64,000 nucleotides of DNA from Pontibacillus chungwhensis BH030062 (GCF_000770675.1 NZ_AVBG01000009.1:104255-168254), one strand, 5' to 3'; shown: positions 45,996 through 56,680, counted from the stretch's first letter. The notes: a model not told the origin generated them from the sequence alone. Program-made: numbers and translations.

Positions 45996-47033
45996 GTGGT
46001 TGGATTTGGATTTTCTCAAGATTTAGGTATTGATTTAGGTACGGCTAACACGCTAGTTTTCTTAAAAGGTAAAGGGGTTGTCGTTAGAGAACCTTCTGTT
46101 GTTGCTAAAAATATGAACTCAGGCGAAATACAAGCAGTAGGTAGCTCAGCTAAGAATATGGTAGGGCGTACACCTGCTAATATATCAGTCATTCGACCGA
46201 TGAAGGATGGGGTTATTGCAGACTACGATACAACGGCTGCTATGATGAAATATTACATCAAGAAAGCCCAGAAGAATCGTTCTTCATTCGCCAGGAAACC
46301 AAATGTAATGGTTTGCGTTCCTTCTGGTATTACAATGGTAGAAGAACGTGCGGTGATTGATGCTACGAAACAAGCTGGAGCTAAGGATGCATTCCCTATT
46401 GCTGAGCCTTTTGCTGCGGCGATTGGTGCTGGTTTGCCAGTATGGGAACCGACTGGTAGTATGGTTGTAGACATCGGTGGAGGAACGACAGAAGTAGCGA
46501 TTATCTCACTGGGTGGAATTGTTACGAGTCAGTCTATTCGTGTGGCAGGCGACGAAATGGATGACTCCATTATCCAATACATTCGTAAGCAATATAATTT
46601 AATGATTGGTGAACGATCAGCTGAGACGCTAAAAATGGAAATCGGTACAGCAGGAAATCCTGGAGAAGATGAAGAATTGGATATTAGAGGGCGTGACCTT
46701 GTGACGGGTCTGCCGAAGACGATTACCATTACAGCTGAAGAGATTGCGGGCTCACTTAAAGACACAGTCGATCAGATTGTGGATGCAGTGAAGAATACGC
46801 TTGAGAAAACTCCTCCAGAGCTGTCAGCAGATATCATGGATCGTGGTATTGTCTTGACGGGCGGCGGAGCTCTTCTGAAGAATATTGATACAGTCATTAG
46901 CGATGAGACGAAGATGCCTGTGTTCGTGGCAGAAGATCCACTTGATTGTGTCGCGATTGGCACAGGTAAATCTTTAGAATATATTCATCACTTTAGATCA
47001 CAGCCGAACGTGGCTTCTAGAAGCATGGATTAA
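45996..47033 (+). CDS. mreB: MreB, actin-like rod-shape protein
   Basis: A 345-residue bacterial actin that guides sidewall synthesis. It starts with GTG, AAGGAAG 8 nt before. Phosphate-1 motif is [33 protein letters not shown] and the C-terminal [21 protein letters not shown] are the actin-fold ATP motifs. It leads mreBCD-minCD in the same order as in B. subtilis, with gaps of only a few bases up to minC. Confidence 0.97.
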   Translation: MVGFGFSQDLGIDLGTANTLVFLKGKGVVVREPSVVAKNMNSGEIQAVGSSAKNMVGRTPANISVIRPMKDGVIADYDTTAAMMKYYIKKAQKNRSSFARKPNVMVCVPSGITMVEERAVIDATKQAGAKDAFPIAEPFAAAIGAGLPVWEPTGSMVVDIGGGTTEVAIISLGGIVTSQSIRVAGDEMDDSIIQYIRKQYNLMIGERSAETLKMEIGTAGNPGEDEELDIRGRDLVTGLPKTITITAEEIAGSLKDTVDQIVDAVKNTLEKTPPELSADIMDRGIVLTGGGALLKNIDTVISDETKMPVFVAEDPLDCVAIGTGKSLEYIHHFRSQPNVASRSMD

Positions 47034-47046
47034 GTAGGTGTAAGGT

Positions 47047-47943
47047 ATGCCATCATTTTTTCGAAATAAGCGACTGATTCTCATTCTTGTAAGTATTATA
47101 TTTCTGGTGGCGCTCATTGGATTCACAATTCGAGATCGAGAGAATTTAACCCTGCCAGAGCAATTCTTGCAAGATACAATCGGTTGGGTTCAGACAGCTT
47201 TTCATGCCCCGGTACAGTTTGTGACGGGGACATTCGACAACGTGTCAGATATTAAAAACACGTATGAACAGAATAAAGTGTTGAAGCAAAAGTTGCTTGA
47301 GGACCGAAATTTACTTGAAGATATACAGCTTTTAAGAAAAGAAAATAAAGAACTACGCAGTATGTTAGATAAGAATGAAAGCTTAGGTGGTTATACCCCA
47401 ATCCAGGCTACTGTCATTGCACGAGGGCCTGAGGAACGGTGGTATAAGCAGCTTACGATTAACAGAGGTGAGCAACACGGGGTTCAAAAAGGCATGGCGG
47501 TCATTACTGGTGAAGGAATGATCGGCAAGATCCAGAGTACCTCGCAGGTAACTTCAACCATACAGCTATTGAGTGGATTTGGAGGAAGCAACCTTATTCA
47601 CGCGAAAGTAGTCGGAGACGACAATCAATATGGTCTAATCGAAGGTGGATATGATGAAGAGAAGAAAGCTCTTCTCTTGAAGGAAATCCCTTATGATGCC
47701 AAGATTGAAAAAGGCCAGCTTGTCGTTAGCTCAGGGATGGGAGGAGTATTTCCTAGTGGGTTAGAAATTGGGAAAGTGCGTGAGGTTGTCATTGATGAAT
47801 ATGGCTTAACCCAACTTGCGTACGTTGAACCAGCGGCTGACTTTTACGAGATTAACCACGTGTCTGTTGTAGATCGTGATATGTTCTCACCAGAGCTAGA
47901 TGAACAACCTGAGGATCCAAATGAAGAGGAGGAGGGGCAATGA
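47047..47943 (+). CDS. mreC: MreC, rod-shape protein
   Basis: A 298-residue single-pass protein: membrane helix 9-25 (LILILVSIIFLVALIGF), a coiled coil (about 70-115, KNTYEQNKVLKQKLLEDRNLLEDIQLLRKENKELR), then two beta-barrel domains (IQATVIARGPEERWYKQLTINRG and GGVFPSGLEIGKV). The tail is acidic. It forms part of the elongasome scaffold with MreD. Its stop overlaps the mreD start by 4 bp. Confidence 0.96.
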   Translation: MPSFFRNKRLILILVSIIFLVALIGFTIRDRENLTLPEQFLQDTIGWVQTAFHAPVQFVTGTFDNVSDIKNTYEQNKVLKQKLLEDRNLLEDIQLLRKENKELRSMLDKNESLGGYTPIQATVIARGPEERWYKQLTINRGEQHGVQKGMAVITGEGMIGKIQSTSQVTSTIQLLSGFGGSNLIHAKVVGDDNQYGLIEGGYDEEKKALLLKEIPYDAKIEKGQLVVSSGMGGVFPSGLEIGKVREVVIDEYGLTQLAYVEPAADFYEINHVSVVDRDMFSPELDEQPEDPNEEEEGQ

Positions 47944-48479
47944 AGCGTTTACTCCTTCCTGCTATTCTCTTAATATTCCTCATCTTAGAAGGGACGGCTA
48001 CAGATTTCTTGCCGAAAGAATGGCTTCTCTCTGATTATTTTATGATCCCGCATTGGGTGTTCGTCATCCTCGTGTACATAGCTATATTTTACGATTTTGA
48101 CAGCACGTATTATTGTGTGTTTTATGGCATTATATTTGGTTTTCTTTTTGACCTTCTTTATACAGATATTTTAGGGGTATATATGTTTACCTACGGAATT
48201 GCGGCTTATGTCATCCATGGAGTAAAGAAACTCTTGCATGCCAATATGTTTGTCGCAATTCTTATGAGTATAGTTGGTGTAGCATTGGCTGATGCTCTCA
48301 TATTCTTCTTGTATTCTTCCGTACAAGGGTTTGTAATGACGTGGAAAACCTATGCGCTTATGAGCTTAATTCCCACATTACTGGCTAACCTAGTCTTCAC
48401 GCTCGTTTTATATCCATTCTTACCACCGCTTCTTTACAAGTGGTCAGAAGAGCAATTGGCAAGCCAGAAAGCCGTGTAG
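47940..48479 (+). CDS. mreD: MreD, rod-shape membrane protein
   Basis: A 179-residue hydrophobic protein with about five membrane helices and the MreD pattern (FDSTYYCVFYGIIFGFLFDLLYTDILGVYMFTYGIAAY). It begins in an ATGA overlap with mreC, supporting coupled translation. Confidence 0.94.
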   Translation: MKRLLLPAILLIFLILEGTATDFLPKEWLLSDYFMIPHWVFVILVYIAIFYDFDSTYYCVFYGIIFGFLFDLLYTDILGVYMFTYGIAAYVIHGVKKLLHANMFVAILMSIVGVALADALIFFLYSSVQGFVMTWKTYALMSLIPTLLANLVFTLVLYPFLPPLLYKWSEEQLASQKAV

Positions 48480-48533
48480 GCAAAAGGATTTGCGAGACAA
48501 AGAGTCGAATATATTGTTTGAGGTGAAGCTTCC

Positions 48534-49223
48534 GTGAGTACCAAGAAGCAAGTCGTTACTATAAAAGGCACTAAAGATGGCCTGACATTACACATTGATG
48601 ATACATGCTCGTTTCACGATGTTTTGTTTGAACTAGACCGAAAGATTTCCGGGAATTATGTTGATGAAGACCAACCGATGATTACTGTAAATATTCAGCT
48701 AGGAAATCGGTACTTAGATGAAGACCAAAAAGAAGAGCTTCGTGAAGTCATTCGTCGTCATAATAAGTTAGTTATTGATGAAATTCACTCTAACGTTATA
48801 ACAAAGGATGAAGCACACGAATGGGAGGTTGACCGTGCTGTTAACCCAATCTTTAAAGTCATTCGAAGTGGACAAGTGTTAGAGGTTCGTGGTGATTTAT
48901 TACTCGTAGGTGATGTAAACCCAGGAGGAAAAATTGTCGCAACAGGAAACATCTATGTGATGGGAAATCTAAGAGGAATCGCCCACGCTGGCGTAAATGG
49001 AAATACAAAAGCTGTTATCGCAGCTTCATACATGAAGCCAAACCAGCTTCGCATTGCGGATCTTTTAAGCCGATCTCCTGATTATGATGAGGCAGAGGGA
49101 GCGTATATGGAATGCGGGTATGTAGATGACAAAGAAGAGAAGATCATAATTGATCGTTTGCAACTTCTCACACAAAAGCGCCCTGAGTTAGCAGGGGTAG
49201 AAAGGAGCATGCTAAATGGGTGA
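48534..49223 (+). CDS. minC: MinC, septum-site inhibitor
   Basis: A 229-residue FtsZ antagonist. The N-terminal domain (VVTIKGTKDGLTLHIDDTCSFHDVLFELDRKI) is followed by the C-terminal beta-helix that binds MinD (VLEVRGDLLLVGDVNPGGKIVATGNIYVMGNLRGIAHAG). It starts with GTG 7 nt after GAGGTGA. It overlaps minD by 8 bp. With MinD it blocks division at the poles. Confidence 0.96.
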   Translation: MSTKKQVVTIKGTKDGLTLHIDDTCSFHDVLFELDRKISGNYVDEDQPMITVNIQLGNRYLDEDQKEELREVIRRHNKLVIDEIHSNVITKDEAHEWEVDRAVNPIFKVIRSGQVLEVRGDLLLVGDVNPGGKIVATGNIYVMGNLRGIAHAGVNGNTKAVIAASYMKPNQLRIADLLSRSPDYDEAEGAYMECGYVDDKEEKIIIDRLQLLTQKRPELAGVERSMLNG

Positions 49224-50013
49224 GTCGATCGTAATTACATCAGGAAAAGGTGGCGTCGGGAAAACCACGACAACAGCTAACCTCGGAACAGCCTTAGCAC
49301 TAATGGGGAAGAAGGTGTGTTTAGTTGACACAGATATTGGACTTCGGAACCTGGACGTGGTGATGGGACTTGAGAATCGTATTATCTATGACATTGTCGA
49401 TGTCATTCAAGAGCGTTGCCGCCTTAAGCAAGCTTTAATAAAGGACAAGCGTTTTGAAGACCTATCTTTATTACCTGCTGCCCAGACAAGTGATAAATCA
49501 GATTTAACTCCAGAAGGTATGGTCACGATCGTTCAAGAATTAAAGCAGGACTATGATTACATATTAATTGACTGTCCTGCAGGTATTGAACAAGGGTATA
49601 AAAATGCTGTCGCTGGAGCTGACAAAGCCATCGTTGTTACGACACCAGAGAAATCTTCCGTACGTGATGCTGATCGAATTATTGGTTTATTAGAACAAGA
49701 GGATGTAGAACCTCCTCGTCTAATTGTAAACCGCATTCGTAATCACATGGTCCAAAATGGAGATATGTTAGATGTCGACGAAATTGTAACCATTCTATCT
49801 ATTGATCTATTAGGAATCGTGGCTGATGATGACGAAGTCATTAAAGCGTCCAATCACGGGGAGCCTGTAGCGTTTCAACCAAATACGAAAGCTGCTTTAG
49901 CTTACCGAAATATTTCAAGAAGAATCCTTGGAGAATCGGTGCCATTATTATCACTAGAAGAAAATAAAAGCTTTGTTTCTAAGGTAAAACGATTTTTTGG
50001 AATCCGTTCTTAA
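49216..50013 (+). CDS. minD: MinD, septum-site ATPase
   Basis: A 265-residue deviant Walker A ATPase. SGKGGVGKTTTTANLG is the P-loop, VCLVDTDIGLRNLDVVMG and YILIDCPAGIEQ are the switch motifs, and the C-terminal amphipathic helix (SFVSKVKRFFGIRS) binds the membrane. It recruits MinC. AAGGAGC in the end of minC is its ribosome site. A strong terminator follows. Confidence 0.97.
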   Translation: MGESIVITSGKGGVGKTTTTANLGTALALMGKKVCLVDTDIGLRNLDVVMGLENRIIYDIVDVIQERCRLKQALIKDKRFEDLSLLPAAQTSDKSDLTPEGMVTIVQELKQDYDYILIDCPAGIEQGYKNAVAGADKAIVVTTPEKSSVRDADRIIGLLEQEDVEPPRLIVNRIRNHMVQNGDMLDVDEIVTILSIDLLGIVADDDEVIKASNHGEPVAFQPNTKAALAYRNISRRILGESVPLLSLEENKSFVSKVKRFFGIRS

Positions 50014-50036
50014 ACGTTATATCTAGACGAATAGTG

Positions 50037-50082
50037 AAAAGCTCAGTCCAGTGCTTATTAAAGCGCTGGACTGAGCTTTTTT
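50037..50082 (+). terminator. Terminator after minD
   Basis: AAAAGCTCAGTCCAG pairs with CTGGACTGAGCTTTT, a stem of more than 14 bp, followed by T-rich sequence. The A-run on the 5' side makes it bidirectional. Confidence 0.92.
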
Positions 50083-50169
50083 GTGGCGGAGGTTGTACAA
50101 GAATAGGGCTGTAAGCGGAAGGGTACTGCTTGAGAGATGCTGTTACCAAATTAAAGCTGCATGTGGCGT

Positions 50170-50347
50170 GTTTCCGTATCTCCTAATATGGAAAAGGTGG
50201 GCCTGGAAACTGCGAGACTCCCGTGGGCAGAAGAGCACAGGTGAGACCCCCTCACCCGGCTTGCCGGGTGAGGAGGCTCACCAGCTCCCCACAGGAAAGC
50301 GAGTGGTTTCCAGGCCCGCCTTACGCTCAATTAAAGGTATAGGAAAC
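50170..50347 (+). repeat. Palindromic repeat family, copy 5
   Basis: A ~178-bp copy almost identical to the reverse complement of copy 1. Arms AAGGTGGGCCTGGAAA and TTTCCAGGCCCGCCTT; core GCGAGACTCCCGTGGG and CCCACAGGAAAGCGAGT; central hairpin CTCACCCGGC/GCCGGGTGAG; outer ends GTTTCCGT and AGGAAAC. This is the only unpaired copy. The 447-nt gap between minD and spoIVFA otherwise holds only the minD terminator. Confidence 0.87.
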
Positions 50348-50460
50348 ATTCTCTTTACTTTAAGTAAGAAATCCTCCCCTTATTCTTTCTCCCAATTCAT
50401 AACTCGTCTACCTCCATCATAAACTTGTACAAAGAATGGATGAAGGAATGAGGAGAGGCT

Positions 50461-51249
50461 ATGAAAAGAGACGTTAAAGACATTCGAAGATCAATAGCGG
50501 AACGTAAAAAGAAGCGAGGGGTGGGAGGAGAACGAAAGTCTACATCAACTCAAGCTGTTTCTTACGTACAAGAAGAAGAGAAACACGGCTACTTCCCTTT
50601 TTCTGAAAGCGATCGTGGTTCAAACGCAAACACTCAGTTCCTGACGGCTTTCTTATTTAAAAGTGTCATAGCAGGTGTCTTATTTTTCTCAGTTGCAATC
50701 CTTTACAAACTCGATGCTGGATTCCTTGAGACCCCGAAACAATGGGTAGATCAGGCGGTAACAGAAGAGTTTCAATTTGCTGCTGTTAATCAGTGGTATA
50801 TGGATAAGTTTGGTGAACCACTTGCGTTTCTCCCTCAATCTCCGGGAGAAGATGAAGTTGTTCCAACTGCAGCAGGTGAATTAGCCCTTCCGGTAAGTGG
50901 GAGTATAAGGGAGTCATTTCAAACAAACGGCCAGGGGGTTGTCATTGAGACTTCCTCAAAAGAAGACATTCTCGCTTCTGGTTCCGGGATGGTGGAGTTT
51001 GCAGGAAAGAAAGAGGACACGGGGAATACCATCATTATTCAACACGCAGACGGAAGTAAGTCTTACTACGGGTATTTATCTGAAATCAATGTGAATCAGT
51101 ACCAACAGGTTACAGCGGGTAATGTAATTGGGAAGACGGCGCCTGCTGAGAATGGGACAGCTGAAACGGTTTATTTTGCCATACAAAAAGGTGGTCAATT
51201 TGTTGATCCAATTGAGGTGATCCAGGTTCATGACGAGGCTGATCAATAA
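50461..51249 (+). CDS. spoIVFA: SpoIVFA, regulator of SpoIVFB
   Basis: A 262-residue protein that holds SpoIVFB inactive during sporulation. The cytoplasmic N terminus is basic, one membrane helix lies at about 65-83 (FKSVIAGVLFFSVAILYKL), and an M23/LytM-like domain follows (LALPVSGSIRESFQTNGQG, IIIQHADGSKSYYGYLSEI) without the zinc ligands of active endopeptidases. GAGGAGAG precedes the ATG. The spoIVFB start overlaps its end by 20 bp. Confidence 0.93.
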   Translation: MKRDVKDIRRSIAERKKKRGVGGERKSTSTQAVSYVQEEEKHGYFPFSESDRGSNANTQFLTAFLFKSVIAGVLFFSVAILYKLDAGFLETPKQWVDQAVTEEFQFAAVNQWYMDKFGEPLAFLPQSPGEDEVVPTAAGELALPVSGSIRESFQTNGQGVVIETSSKEDILASGSGMVEFAGKKEDTGNTIIIQHADGSKSYYGYLSEINVNQYQQVTAGNVIGKTAPAENGTAETVYFAIQKGGQFVDPIEVIQVHDEADQ

Positions 51250-52096
51250 TCATTTTCACGTTCATCCGCTGCTTTGGATACTGCTTGGGATCGGCATCTT
51301 GACCGGTTCCTTGTGGCAACTTGTTATTATGTTCTCCCTTGTATGGATACATGAGCTGGGTCATTATGCAATGGCCCGCTTTTTTAAGTGGAGAATTCGC
51401 TCGGTTATGCTTTGGCCTTTTGGTGGAGTGATGGAAACAGAAGAACACCATACAAGACCATTCCATGAAGAGGTTCTTGTTGTTGTAGCTGGACCCTTAC
51501 AGCATGTGTGGTTATGGGGAGCTATTTCCTTGTTGGGGTATACAGGGTGGTTGTCACCGGCCACCATCGAGGTGATGCATGTATACAACGGGATATTATT
51601 TTTATTTAATTTATTACCGATTTGGCCGCTTGATGGAGGCAAGCTTTTGTTTCTTTCTCTTTCCTATGCGTTGCCGTTTGTACGCGCTCAGCAAATTCTA
51701 TTGTATTTATCAGTCTTCTTCTTGGTTGTCTCGCTAGTCTCTGCTTTAATCTTTTTACCTTTTTCGTTAAGTACGATCTTTTTGGCAGCTTTCCTGTTAT
51801 GGGAAAATCGGCTAGAATGGAAGCAAAGAGAGTATTCCTTTCTGCGTTATCTAATGAAACGCCATGAACAGAATGGTGAAAAGGTTCGTAAGCTCCGGGC
51901 TATTCACGTAAATGAAGATATCCCCGTAATGCACATCTTTAGGCAATTCAAACGAGGGAACCACCATCAAATTTTTGTAACACGTCCGAATCAAAGTCGA
52001 GCGCAAATTGATGAAGGCGAATGTTTGTATTATTATTTCACAATGAAACAATCTCGGGCTAAAGCAGCAGAACTCGCAGAATGGTTTGCTTCATAG
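51230..52096 (+). CDS. spoIVFB: SpoIVFB, intramembrane metalloprotease for pro-sigma-K
   Basis: A 288-residue site-2 protease. The zinc motif HELGH is at 41-45 in a membrane helix and Asp135 in FNLLPIWPLDGGK is the third ligand. The C-terminal part looks like a CBS-type domain (VRKLRAIHVNEDIPVMHIFRQF), which in B. subtilis senses ATP. It cleaves pro-sigma-K in the mother-cell membrane. BofC, encoded at the right end of this window, belongs to the same checkpoint. Confidence 0.94.
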   Translation: MTRLINNHFHVHPLLWILLGIGILTGSLWQLVIMFSLVWIHELGHYAMARFFKWRIRSVMLWPFGGVMETEEHHTRPFHEEVLVVVAGPLQHVWLWGAISLLGYTGWLSPATIEVMHVYNGILFLFNLLPIWPLDGGKLLFLSLSYALPFVRAQQILLYLSVFFLVVSLVSALIFLPFSLSTIFLAAFLLWENRLEWKQREYSFLRYLMKRHEQNGEKVRKLRAIHVNEDIPVMHIFRQFKRGNHHQIFVTRPNQSRAQIDEGECLYYYFTMKQSRAKAAELAEWFAS

Positions 52097-52111
52097 AGAA
52101 GGTGAGAATAG

Positions 52112-53566
52112 ATGAAAGACATTTATATTCAAACGCTGCCAACAGAAAAATGGGCAGTCGTCATGGAAGAAAGTAAGATCGATCTGGTATCTGTTTCAAG
52201 ACAAGATGACGAAGATCTCGTTGGAAACATATATTTAGGAAGAGTCGTTAATATAGAGCCAAGCTTACAAGCGGCCTTTGTACATTTTGGCCAAAGTAAG
52301 CTTGGCTTTTTGAAATGTTCAGAGATTCCTGATTCAAGACAGAACCCAGAAAAACGAATTGAACAACTCATCCACGAAGGTCAGGCGTTATGGGTTCAGG
52401 TTACAAAGGATGCCATTGAAGATAAAGGAGCGCAGTTAACAGCAAATGTTACGTTGCCAGGCCAGGACATCGTTTACCTCCCGTTTGGCCAGTACCACGC
52501 TGTGTCGAAGAAGATTGAAGAGAATAGGCGTAATGAATTAATGGAATTAGCTTCAAGTTGGAGTGAAGGAAAAGAAGGGGTCTTGTTTAGAACATCTGCT
52601 AAACATGTATCTGATACTAGATTAATGGAGTCCTGCAGTCGTTTGAAACAAGAATGGAAAGAGATCGAAACCGCCCTCCAAAATCGAAAACCACCTGTCC
52701 TGGCTTTTGAGGACCCTGTTATACCTGATCAAATTGTAAGACAATACGGTGAAAAGGAAATTCAATCGATTACAGTCGACGAACAATCGGTGAAGCGACA
52801 TATCGATCAGCGTTACCCTCATCTTGCATCGAAGTGTGAGTGGAAAGATTCCACTCATCAAAGACCTTTTACAATAGACCAAGTGATCGAGAAGATTATC
52901 GAACGTAACGTGCCGCTACAAGGTGGGGCGGAGATTGTGGTGGATCAGACTGAAGCTATGGTAGTAATCGATGTAAATTCAGCCAAAAAAGTGGGGAAAA
53001 CTTCGAAGTCTCAATCTGTGCTGCAAACCAACGTCGCCGCGGCCAAAGAAGTAGCTAAACAAATCAGGCTCAGAAATTTATCTGGCATGATTTTAATCGA
53101 CTTTATAACGATGAAAAATCCAAAAGACCAACAAAAAGTTATATCGGCTTTAAAAAAAGAGCTTAAACAAGATCCGATTCGTTCTGAAGTACTAGGGTTT
53201 ACGAAGCTTGGACTGCTTGAAATGACAAGAAAGCGTACCTCGTCCTCTCTTCCTTATAGGATCGCTGAAAAAAGGCCGGATCATGTGTTAACACTTGAGA
53301 CAAAAGCCTATCAGCTAGAGAGGGAACTTCTTTCTTATCGGAGAAGTGATAAGGAGGTTATTGTGCTTGAAGTCGATCCAGAACTCTTGTCCTTGTTCAG
53401 GGAGAAAATCGACATCGAAAAAATGAAATCTTCCCTTTACAAAGAAGTCTATGTCCTTAATAATAGTAAAAGCGATAGTTCCTATCGCATCCGTTATGTA
53501 GGAGATGAGAAAAACCTGCAAGAGCGACCTTTTTATATCGACGGGTCTCTTGACAGGTTGTTTTAG
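52112..53566 (+). CDS. rng: Ribonuclease G/E family protein
   Basis: A 484-residue endoribonuclease. The S1 domain (NIYLGRVVNIEPSLQAAFVHFGQSKLGFL, about 37-120) is followed by the RNase H-like and catalytic regions, with the metal-binding Asp residues in MVVIDVNSAKK and GMILIDFITMK. It is the short RNase G form with no long E-type tail. B. subtilis lacks this enzyme and uses RNase Y/J, but other Bacillaceae carry it here before rplU. It follows spoIVFB by 15 nt with AAGGTGAG. Confidence 0.93.
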   Translation: MKDIYIQTLPTEKWAVVMEESKIDLVSVSRQDDEDLVGNIYLGRVVNIEPSLQAAFVHFGQSKLGFLKCSEIPDSRQNPEKRIEQLIHEGQALWVQVTKDAIEDKGAQLTANVTLPGQDIVYLPFGQYHAVSKKIEENRRNELMELASSWSEGKEGVLFRTSAKHVSDTRLMESCSRLKQEWKEIETALQNRKPPVLAFEDPVIPDQIVRQYGEKEIQSITVDEQSVKRHIDQRYPHLASKCEWKDSTHQRPFTIDQVIEKIIERNVPLQGGAEIVVDQTEAMVVIDVNSAKKVGKTSKSQSVLQTNVAAAKEVAKQIRLRNLSGMILIDFITMKNPKDQQKVISALKKELKQDPIRSEVLGFTKLGLLEMTRKRTSSSLPYRIAEKRPDHVLTLETKAYQLERELLSYRRSDKEVIVLEVDPELLSLFREKIDIEKMKSSLYKEVYVLNNSKSDSSYRIRYVGDEKNLQERPFYIDGSLDRLF

Positions 53567-53578
53567 AGGTGGTAACAT
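53550..53578 (+). promoter_or_regulatory. Promoter of the L21-L27 operon
   Basis: TTGACA (53550-53555), 17 bp, then TAACAT (53573-53578). The -35 lies in the last codons of rng. Confidence 0.65.
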
Positions 53579-53584
53579 CTATAT

Positions 53585-53675
53585 GTTATGTCTCGTAGCA
53601 CCAAGTGCTACAACCGCTCAAAACAGGTTTTTAAGCTCGAAAATTCGAGCACCTGCATGGCGAGTCTGAGTGCAA
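53585..53675 (+). ncRNA. Ribosomal protein L21 leader
   Basis: Two stem-loops precede rplU: GTAGCAC/GTGCTAC, and CAGGT enclosing GCTCGAA/TTCGAGC closed by ACCTG. Their order and place match the L21 leader found before rplU in Firmicutes, which is thought to let L21 regulate its own operon. Exact ends are approximate. Confidence 0.75.
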
Positions 53676-53689
53676 GAGGAGGTGCAAGT

Positions 53690-53998
53690 ATGTACGCAAT
53701 TATTGAAACTGGTGGCAAACAAGTCAAAGTAGAAGAAGGTCAAACCATCTACGTTGAAAAAGTTGAAGCTGCTAATGGTGAAAACGTAACGTTCGACAAG
53801 GTACTTGTAGTAGGTGGCGAAGACACGAAAGTCGGAGCTCCTTACGTAGACGGTGCTTCTGTTACGGCTAAAGTCGACAAACAAGACCGTGGCCGTAAAG
53901 TAACTGTATTCAAATACAAGCCTAAAAAGAACTACAAGCGTAAACAAGGTCATCGTCAACCTTACACAAAACTTACTGTTGAAAAAATCAACGCGTAA
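53690..53998 (+). CDS. rplU: 50S ribosomal protein L21
   Basis: The 102-residue protein begins [18 protein letters not shown] and ends with the basic [26 protein letters not shown], both hallmarks of L21. The frame is open 34 codons upstream through the leader hairpins, but AGAGGAGGTG lies just before ATG 53690. The order rplU-prp-rpmA is the usual Firmicute operon. Confidence 0.97.
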   Translation: MYAIIETGGKQVKVEEGQTIYVEKVEAANGENVTFDKVLVVGGEDTKVGAPYVDGASVTAKVDKQDRGRKVTVFKYKPKKNYKRKQGHRQPYTKLTVEKINA

Positions 53999-54007
53999 GG
54001 GTGCCTT

Positions 54008-54340
54008 ATGATTCAGGTACTTGTAACACGAAATGAGCAAAGCCACATCATAGATTTTGAATTGAGCGGACATGCTGAGAGTGGTCCTTATGGACATGAT
54101 CTCGTTTGTGCTGCTGTTTCAGCTGTATCTTTCGGTGCAGTAAATGCTGTGATAGAACTTTGTGAGTTTGAACCTGTCATCGAGCAAGAGGGTGAAGGTG
54201 GATATTTGAGAGTTGAACTCCCGGATTCCCTTTCTCCTGCTGTGTTTGAGAAAGCACAAGTCTTGTTAGAAGGTATGATGATATCACTTAAAACCATTGA
54301 ACGTGATTATGGTCAATATATTACAATAGTCGAACCATAA
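54008..54340 (+). CDS. prp: Prp, ribosomal-processing cysteine protease
   Basis: A 110-residue protease (YsxB) that trims the N-terminal extension of L27 in Firmicutes. The catalytic pair is His22 in [13 protein letters not shown] and Cys34 in [13 protein letters not shown], numbered as in the characterised Staphylococcus enzyme. The L27 encoded next carries the matching extension, so both halves are present. Confidence 0.93.
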   Translation: MIQVLVTRNEQSHIIDFELSGHAESGPYGHDLVCAAVSAVSFGAVNAVIELCEFEPVIEQEGEGGYLRVELPDSLSPAVFEKAQVLLEGMMISLKTIERDYGQYITIVEP

Positions 54341-54354
54341 GGAGGTGCAGCCCA

Positions 54355-54645
54355 ATGCTACGTCTGAATTTACAATTCTTCGCCCAAAAGAAGGGTGTAG
54401 GTAGTACAAAGAACGGTCGTGACTCTGAGTCTAAGCGTCTTGGAGCGAAGCGTGCTGACGGTCAGTTTGCGACAGCTGGTTCTATTCTTTACCGTCAACG
54501 TGGTACAAAAGTTTACCCAGGTGCTAACGTAGGCATCGGTGGTGACGACACACTATTCTCTAAAGTAGATGGTGTTGTTAAATTTGAACGCTACGGTCGT
54601 AACCGCAAAAAAGTTAGCGTATACCCTGTAGCTCAAGAAGCGTAA
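54355..54645 (+). CDS. rpmA: 50S ribosomal protein L27 with cleavable extension
   Basis: A 96-residue L27. The N terminus [14 protein letters not shown] is the extension removed by Prp, with cleavage expected after Phe9. The body has [24 protein letters not shown] and [25 protein letters not shown], standard L27. AAGGAGGTG precedes it. A terminator follows. Confidence 0.97.
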   Translation: MLRLNLQFFAQKKGVGSTKNGRDSESKRLGAKRADGQFATAGSILYRQRGTKVYPGANVGIGGDDTLFSKVDGVVKFERYGRNRKKVSVYPVAQEA

Positions 54646-54655
54646 GCTTTTTAGA

Positions 54656-54687
54656 AAAACTCTAGCCTTCGGGTTAGAGTTTTTTTA
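54656..54687 (+). terminator. Terminator after rpmA
   Basis: AACTCTAGCC and GGTTAGAGTT pair with one G-U across a TTCG tetraloop and run into T7. Confidence 0.9.
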
Positions 54688-54871
54688 TTGAGATGTGAAT
54701 GGATAAAATGAGTTGATGCACGATATGTTGAGCATCTTTTGTCATATGAAATCGTAAAGGAAAAAACCTCTCTTATGAACCCTCTGGAAATAAATCGCTA
54801 CTTTTCAACAATCTTTTCCCAATGACCCTAAGTCTGCTATACTTTTACTATTATGATAAAAGGAGCGGGAT

Positions 54872-55387
54872 ATGATGAAAGTTGATGAGGTGGAGAATCT
54901 CTTGAGGCACTACCGGCATGATTGGATGAACCAGTTACAGCTTGTGTATGGATATGCCACAATGGACAAGATGGAATTAGTAAAAGAGAAACTCCAGCAT
55001 ATTATTGCGGTTTCAAGAGAAGAATCAAAACTAATGAGTCTTAAGGCACCAAGGTTTTCACTTTGGGTCGTGCAGTTCCGTGAGCATTATAATCAATTTC
55101 ATATGACCTATCATGTAGATTCTTCGCTAGACTTGTCTGCTTTTGATCAGTCCTTAGTTCACTCATTAAACCAACTCATGTCGCATCTGAAACAGCATGT
55201 GAATGAACTGAATTTATACGAAATAGAGATGTCTGTCACGAAAGGTGAAACACCTATCATCACGCTGGGTGTGAGTGGGGATTTAAATGCAGTAGAATCC
55301 CTGAAGTCAGAGATCCAACCAATACAATTTGTAAAAGACATAGAGATAACAGACAGACAGATGTTAATCTCTTTGTTATTAAAATAA
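54872..55387 (+). CDS. spo0B: Spo0B, sporulation phosphotransferase
   Basis: A 171-residue phosphorelay protein that passes phosphate from Spo0F to Spo0A. The dimerisation helix carries YRHDWMNQLQLVYGY, with His16 as the phosphoacceptor. The C-terminal degenerate ATPase-like domain follows. It is shorter than the B. subtilis protein at the N terminus. AGGAG is 6 nt before the first of two adjacent ATGs. It sits next to obg, as in B. subtilis. Confidence 0.9.
   Translation: MMKVDEVENLLRHYRHDWMNQLQLVYGYATMDKMELVKEKLQHIIAVSREESKLMSLKAPRFSLWVVQFREHYNQFHMTYHVDSSLDLSAFDQSLVHSLNQLMSHLKQHVNELNLYEIEMSVTKGETPIITLGVSGDLNAVESLKSEIQPIQFVKDIEITDRQMLISLLLK

Positions 55388-56680
<1,293 letters not shown>

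Noticed and set aside
50081..50422. 113-codon frame across repeat copy 5
   Set aside because: It starts in the minD terminator and runs through the repeat; no ribosome site.
53588..53689. 34-codon N-terminal extension of rplU
   Set aside because: It runs through the L21 leader hairpins; the standard [11 protein letters not shown] start has a strong ribosome site.
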